Source: Rhodoferax sp.
GTDB lineage: Bacteria > Pseudomonadota > Gammaproteobacteria > Burkholderiales > Burkholderiaceae_C
Length of the DNA stretch: 7,462 nt
Direction of reading: 5' to 3'
Assembly: GCA_017880985.1 (NCBI GenBank)
Contig: JADGRK010000113.1
Coordinates: forward strand, 1-7,462
Shown here: positions 5,848 through 7,462 of the stretch, piece by piece
How positions within the stretch are numbered: the first letter of the stretch is position 1
How the letters are laid out: each line of letters opens with the position of its first letter
The notes under the pieces: generated by a model
What the model was told of the DNA's origin: nothing
The model's database searches: none
What the model saw: the letters and a program-made list of their open reading frames with translations, nothing else
Made by a program: the position numbers and the translations under genes

Positions 5848-5859
5848 GGCGCAAGCGCC
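5848..5859 (+). other. Small GC hairpin just upstream of the HtrA-like start codon
   Basis: GGCG-CAAG-CGCC forms a 4-bp stem with a 4-nt loop (a further C-G pair could shorten the loop), ending 11 nt before the ATG at 5871. The expected Shine-Dalgarno position shows no AGGA-like motif. The hairpin may influence translation start, or may be chance in GC-rich DNA. Confidence 0.3.
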
Positions 5860-5870
5860 CGAATTGACTT

Positions 5871-7013
5871 ATGAAACGTCTCTGGTTATTGTTTTCCCAA
5901 ACGGTTACCGTCTTGTTGGCGGCCTATTTTGTGGTCGGCACACTCAAGCCGGATTGGCTGGCAGGGCGTGTCTCCCGGGCTGACGCGGTGGCACTGCTGG
6001 TAGCGCCCGCCAGCAGCAACAGCGCAGCGCCAGCAGGGAGTTTCCGGCTGGCGGCACAAAAATCATCGGCGGCGGTGGTCAGCATCAACACCAGCAAAGC
6101 GGCCAAAAATAGTCCGCGCAGCAACGATCCGTGGTTCAACTTCTTTTTTGGCGAACAGGGCAACCAGCCTCAAGTGGGCTTGGGCAGCGGCGTCATTGTC
6201 AGTGCCAGTGGCTATATCCTGACCAATAACCACGTGGTCGAAAATGCCGACGAGATTGAGGTCATCCTCAACGACAGCCGCCGCGCCCGCGCCAAGGTGA
6301 TTGGCACCGATCCGGACAGCGACCTCGCGGTGCTCAAGATTGAGCTGGATCGGCTACCCGTCATTGTGTTGGGCGACTCCGACACGCTCCAGGTGGGCGA
6401 CCAGGTGCTGGCCATCGGCAATCCCTTTGGCGTCGGGCAAACGGTCACTGGCGGCATTGTCAGTGCACTCGGGCGCAACCAGCTGGGCATCAACACCTTC
6501 GAGAACTTCATCCAGACCGATGCCGCCATCAATCCCGGCAATTCGGGTGGCGCCCTGGTGGACACCAGCGGCAACCTGCTGGGCATCAACACCGCGATTT
6601 TTTCGCGCTCGGGCGGCAGCATGGGCATTGGCTTTGCCATTCCGGTGTCCACCGCCAAACTGGTGCTCGATGGCATTGTGAAGGACGGTGTGGTGACGCG
6701 CGGCTGGATTGGCGTGGAGCCCAACGAGTTGTCACCGGAACTGGCTGAGACCTTCGGTGTCAATGCCAAGGAGGGCATCATCATCACCGGCGTGCTGCAA
6801 AACGGGCCGGCAGCGCAGGCCGGCATCAAGCCCGGCGATGTCGTCACCAGCGTGGCCGGCAAGCGCGTCGCCAATGTGGCCGATCTGCTGAGCGGCGTTG
6901 CAGCCCTAAAGCCGGGTACGCCGTCGAAATTCAGTCTGCTGCGGCGCGACGAGCGCGTCGAGCTGGCGGTGACTCCCAGCGTGCGGCCGAAACCACGCAG
7001 GCCCGTGCAGTGA
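5871..7013 (+). CDS. Membrane-anchored HtrA/DegS-like serine protease with one PDZ domain
   Basis: A trypsin-like S1C (HtrA family) endopeptidase of the periplasm. The protein has 380 residues. Residues about 5-24 form a hydrophobic N-terminal helix after MKRLW with no evident cleavage site, so it is probably an inner-membrane anchor. The protease domain (about 60-270) has the triad His121 (TNNHVVE), Asp151 (DSDLAVLKI) and Ser225 (NPGNSGGALV), with the oxyanion-loop context IQTDAAINPGNSGG. A single PDZ domain spans about 280-370 (RGWIGVEPNEL, GPAAQAGIKPGDVV). One PDZ plus an anchor matches DegS/AlgW rather than the soluble two-PDZ DegP/DegQ, so a regulatory protease role in the envelope stress response is possible but not shown. 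The tail RPKPRRPVQ is basic. The start has no clear ribosome site. It is divergent from nif3 and convergent with tatC. Confidence 0.93.
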   Translation: MKRLWLLFSQTVTVLLAAYFVVGTLKPDWLAGRVSRADAVALLVAPASSNSAAPAGSFRLAAQKSSAAVVSINTSKAAKNSPRSNDPWFNFFFGEQGNQPQVGLGSGVIVSASGYILTNNHVVENADEIEVILNDSRRARAKVIGTDPDSDLAVLKIELDRLPVIVLGDSDTLQVGDQVLAIGNPFGVGQTVTGGIVSALGRNQLGINTFENFIQTDAAINPGNSGGALVDTSGNLLGINTAIFSRSGGSMGIGFAIPVSTAKLVLDGIVKDGVVTRGWIGVEPNELSPELAETFGVNAKEGIIITGVLQNGPAAQAGIKPGDVVTSVAGKRVANVADLLSGVAALKPGTPSKFSLLRRDERVELAVTPSVRPKPRRPVQ

Positions 7014-7031
7014 CTTGCTCAATCCCACATT

Positions 7032-7086
7032 TGCTATTATTTAGATAGCATCTTGCGCATGCACGACGGAGGTTAGAGCCCTATTT
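7032..7086 (+). repeat. 55-bp interspersed repeat, copy 2 (htrA-like/tatC convergent gap)
   Basis: It starts GCTATT-ATTTA-GATAGC (7033-7049), the same hairpin as copy 1 with one pair changed to a T·G wobble, and ends GGAGGTTAGAGCCCTATTT. It shares 39 of 55 positions with copy 1 without any gap. It lies in the 77-bp gap between the protease stop (7013) and the tatC stop codon (7091-7093), again with its right edge a few bases from the leftward gene's stop. Confidence 0.7.
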
Positions 7087-7090
7087 GATC

Positions 7091-7462
7091 TTACGTTTTG
7101 GCGGCATCAGCGCCTTCTTCAGGGGCTTTTGTGTGCTTGATAAAGAACTGCGCCGCAAGAATACCGACTTCGTACAACAACACCATCGGCAGCAGCAGGG
7201 CAACCATCGATACCGGGTCAGGCGGCGTGACCAGGCCCGCTACCGCCGCCGCGCCAACCACAAAATAGGTCCGAAACGATTTGAGCTGCACAATCGTGAC
7301 CACGCCCATGCGAGCCAGAATCACGACCACAATCGGCACCTCAAACGCCACACCAAAGGCAATGAACATGGTGATGACAAAGTCAAGATAAGCCTCGATA
7401 TCGGGGCTGACGGCCACCGACAGGGGTGCCATTCTCTGGATCGCAGGAAAGGCTTGCCGAAA
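7091..7462 (-). CDS. tatC: Sec-independent protein translocase TatC, C-terminal half, cut by window edge
   Basis: TatC is the multi-spanning receptor that recognises twin-arginine signals in the Tat export complex. 123 codons plus stop are visible. The frame is open to the right edge, reading FRQAFPAIQRMAP before the internal ATG at 7432, so that ATG is not the start. The visible part covers a periplasmic loop and the last three membrane helices: SPDIEAYLDFVITMFIAFGV followed by FEVPIVVVILARMGVV (the AFGVAFEVP motif is highly diagnostic), then YFVVGAAAVAGLVTPPDPVS and LLLPMVLLYEVGILAAQFF. The TPPD stretch before the last helix is conserved; the usual Val-Val/Ile-Ser-Gln that follows is PVSM here. 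The cytoplasmic tail is acidic and alanine-rich. tatA and tatB are expected just beyond the window. Confidence 0.95.
   Translation of the reverse strand, partial: FRQAFPAIQRMAPLSVAVSPDIEAYLDFVITMFIAFGVAFEVPIVVVILARMGVVTIVQLKSFRTYFVVGAAAVAGLVTPPDPVSMVALLLPMVLLYEVGILAAQFFIKHTKAPEEGADAAKT

Noticed and set aside
7091..7432. tatC as a short complete gene starting at the ATG at 7432
   Set aside because: The frame continues open to the window edge with sequence typical of the TatC periplasmic loop, so the gene is truncated by the window, not short.
1..7462. CRISPR array, tRNA, rRNA, insertion sequence or phage genes
   Set aside because: No evenly spaced direct repeats, no tRNA- or rRNA-like stretches and no transposase or integrase frames were seen; the three 55-bp copies are kilobases apart and are not an array.

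Overview
The window looks like a chromosomal housekeeping segment of a betaproteobacterium, most likely Burkholderiales/Comamonadaceae (Rhodoferax or Polaromonas type). The grounds are the protein sequence types, the order petA-petB-petC-sspA, the nearby Tat export gene, and a short intergenic repeat whose pattern I recall from Comamonadaceae genomes. No database search was possible, so the taxon is an inference. The sequence is moderately GC-rich and gene-dense, with no sign of plasmid, phage or transposase genes.

Layout from left to right. Positions 1-3205 hold a leftward operon, read from right to left: petA (Rieske protein), petB (cytochrome b) and petC (cytochrome c1), then the N-terminal part of sspA (stringent starvation protein A), which runs off the left edge. 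A likely promoter for this operon lies at about 3256. Reading rightward, mscL (mechanosensitive channel) diverges from petA. It converges on pdxA, which is read leftward behind an Nif3/YbgI-family gene in a two-gene unit (nif3 then pdxA, 2 bp apart). A rightward gene for a membrane-anchored HtrA/DegS-like serine protease diverges from nif3. It converges on tatC, whose C-terminal half is visible and which runs off the right edge.

How the genes relate. petABC encode the complete three-subunit cytochrome bc1 complex. Its Rieske subunit carries a Tat-type signal (with KR rather than RR), so the tatC gene a few kilobases away belongs to the machinery expected to insert it. The HtrA-like protease is likely to act in envelope quality control. 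MscL is an osmotic safety valve and PdxA makes vitamin B6 precursors.

The least ordinary feature is a 55-bp repeat found three times in the same orientation without gaps. One copy fills the mscL/pdxA convergent gap, one lies in the htrA/tatC convergent gap, and one more diverged copy lies inside the nif3 coding sequence, where local codon use turns AT-rich. I found no evidence for a wholly new multi-gene system. The repeat family, and its apparent capture inside a conserved protein gene, is the point most worth following.
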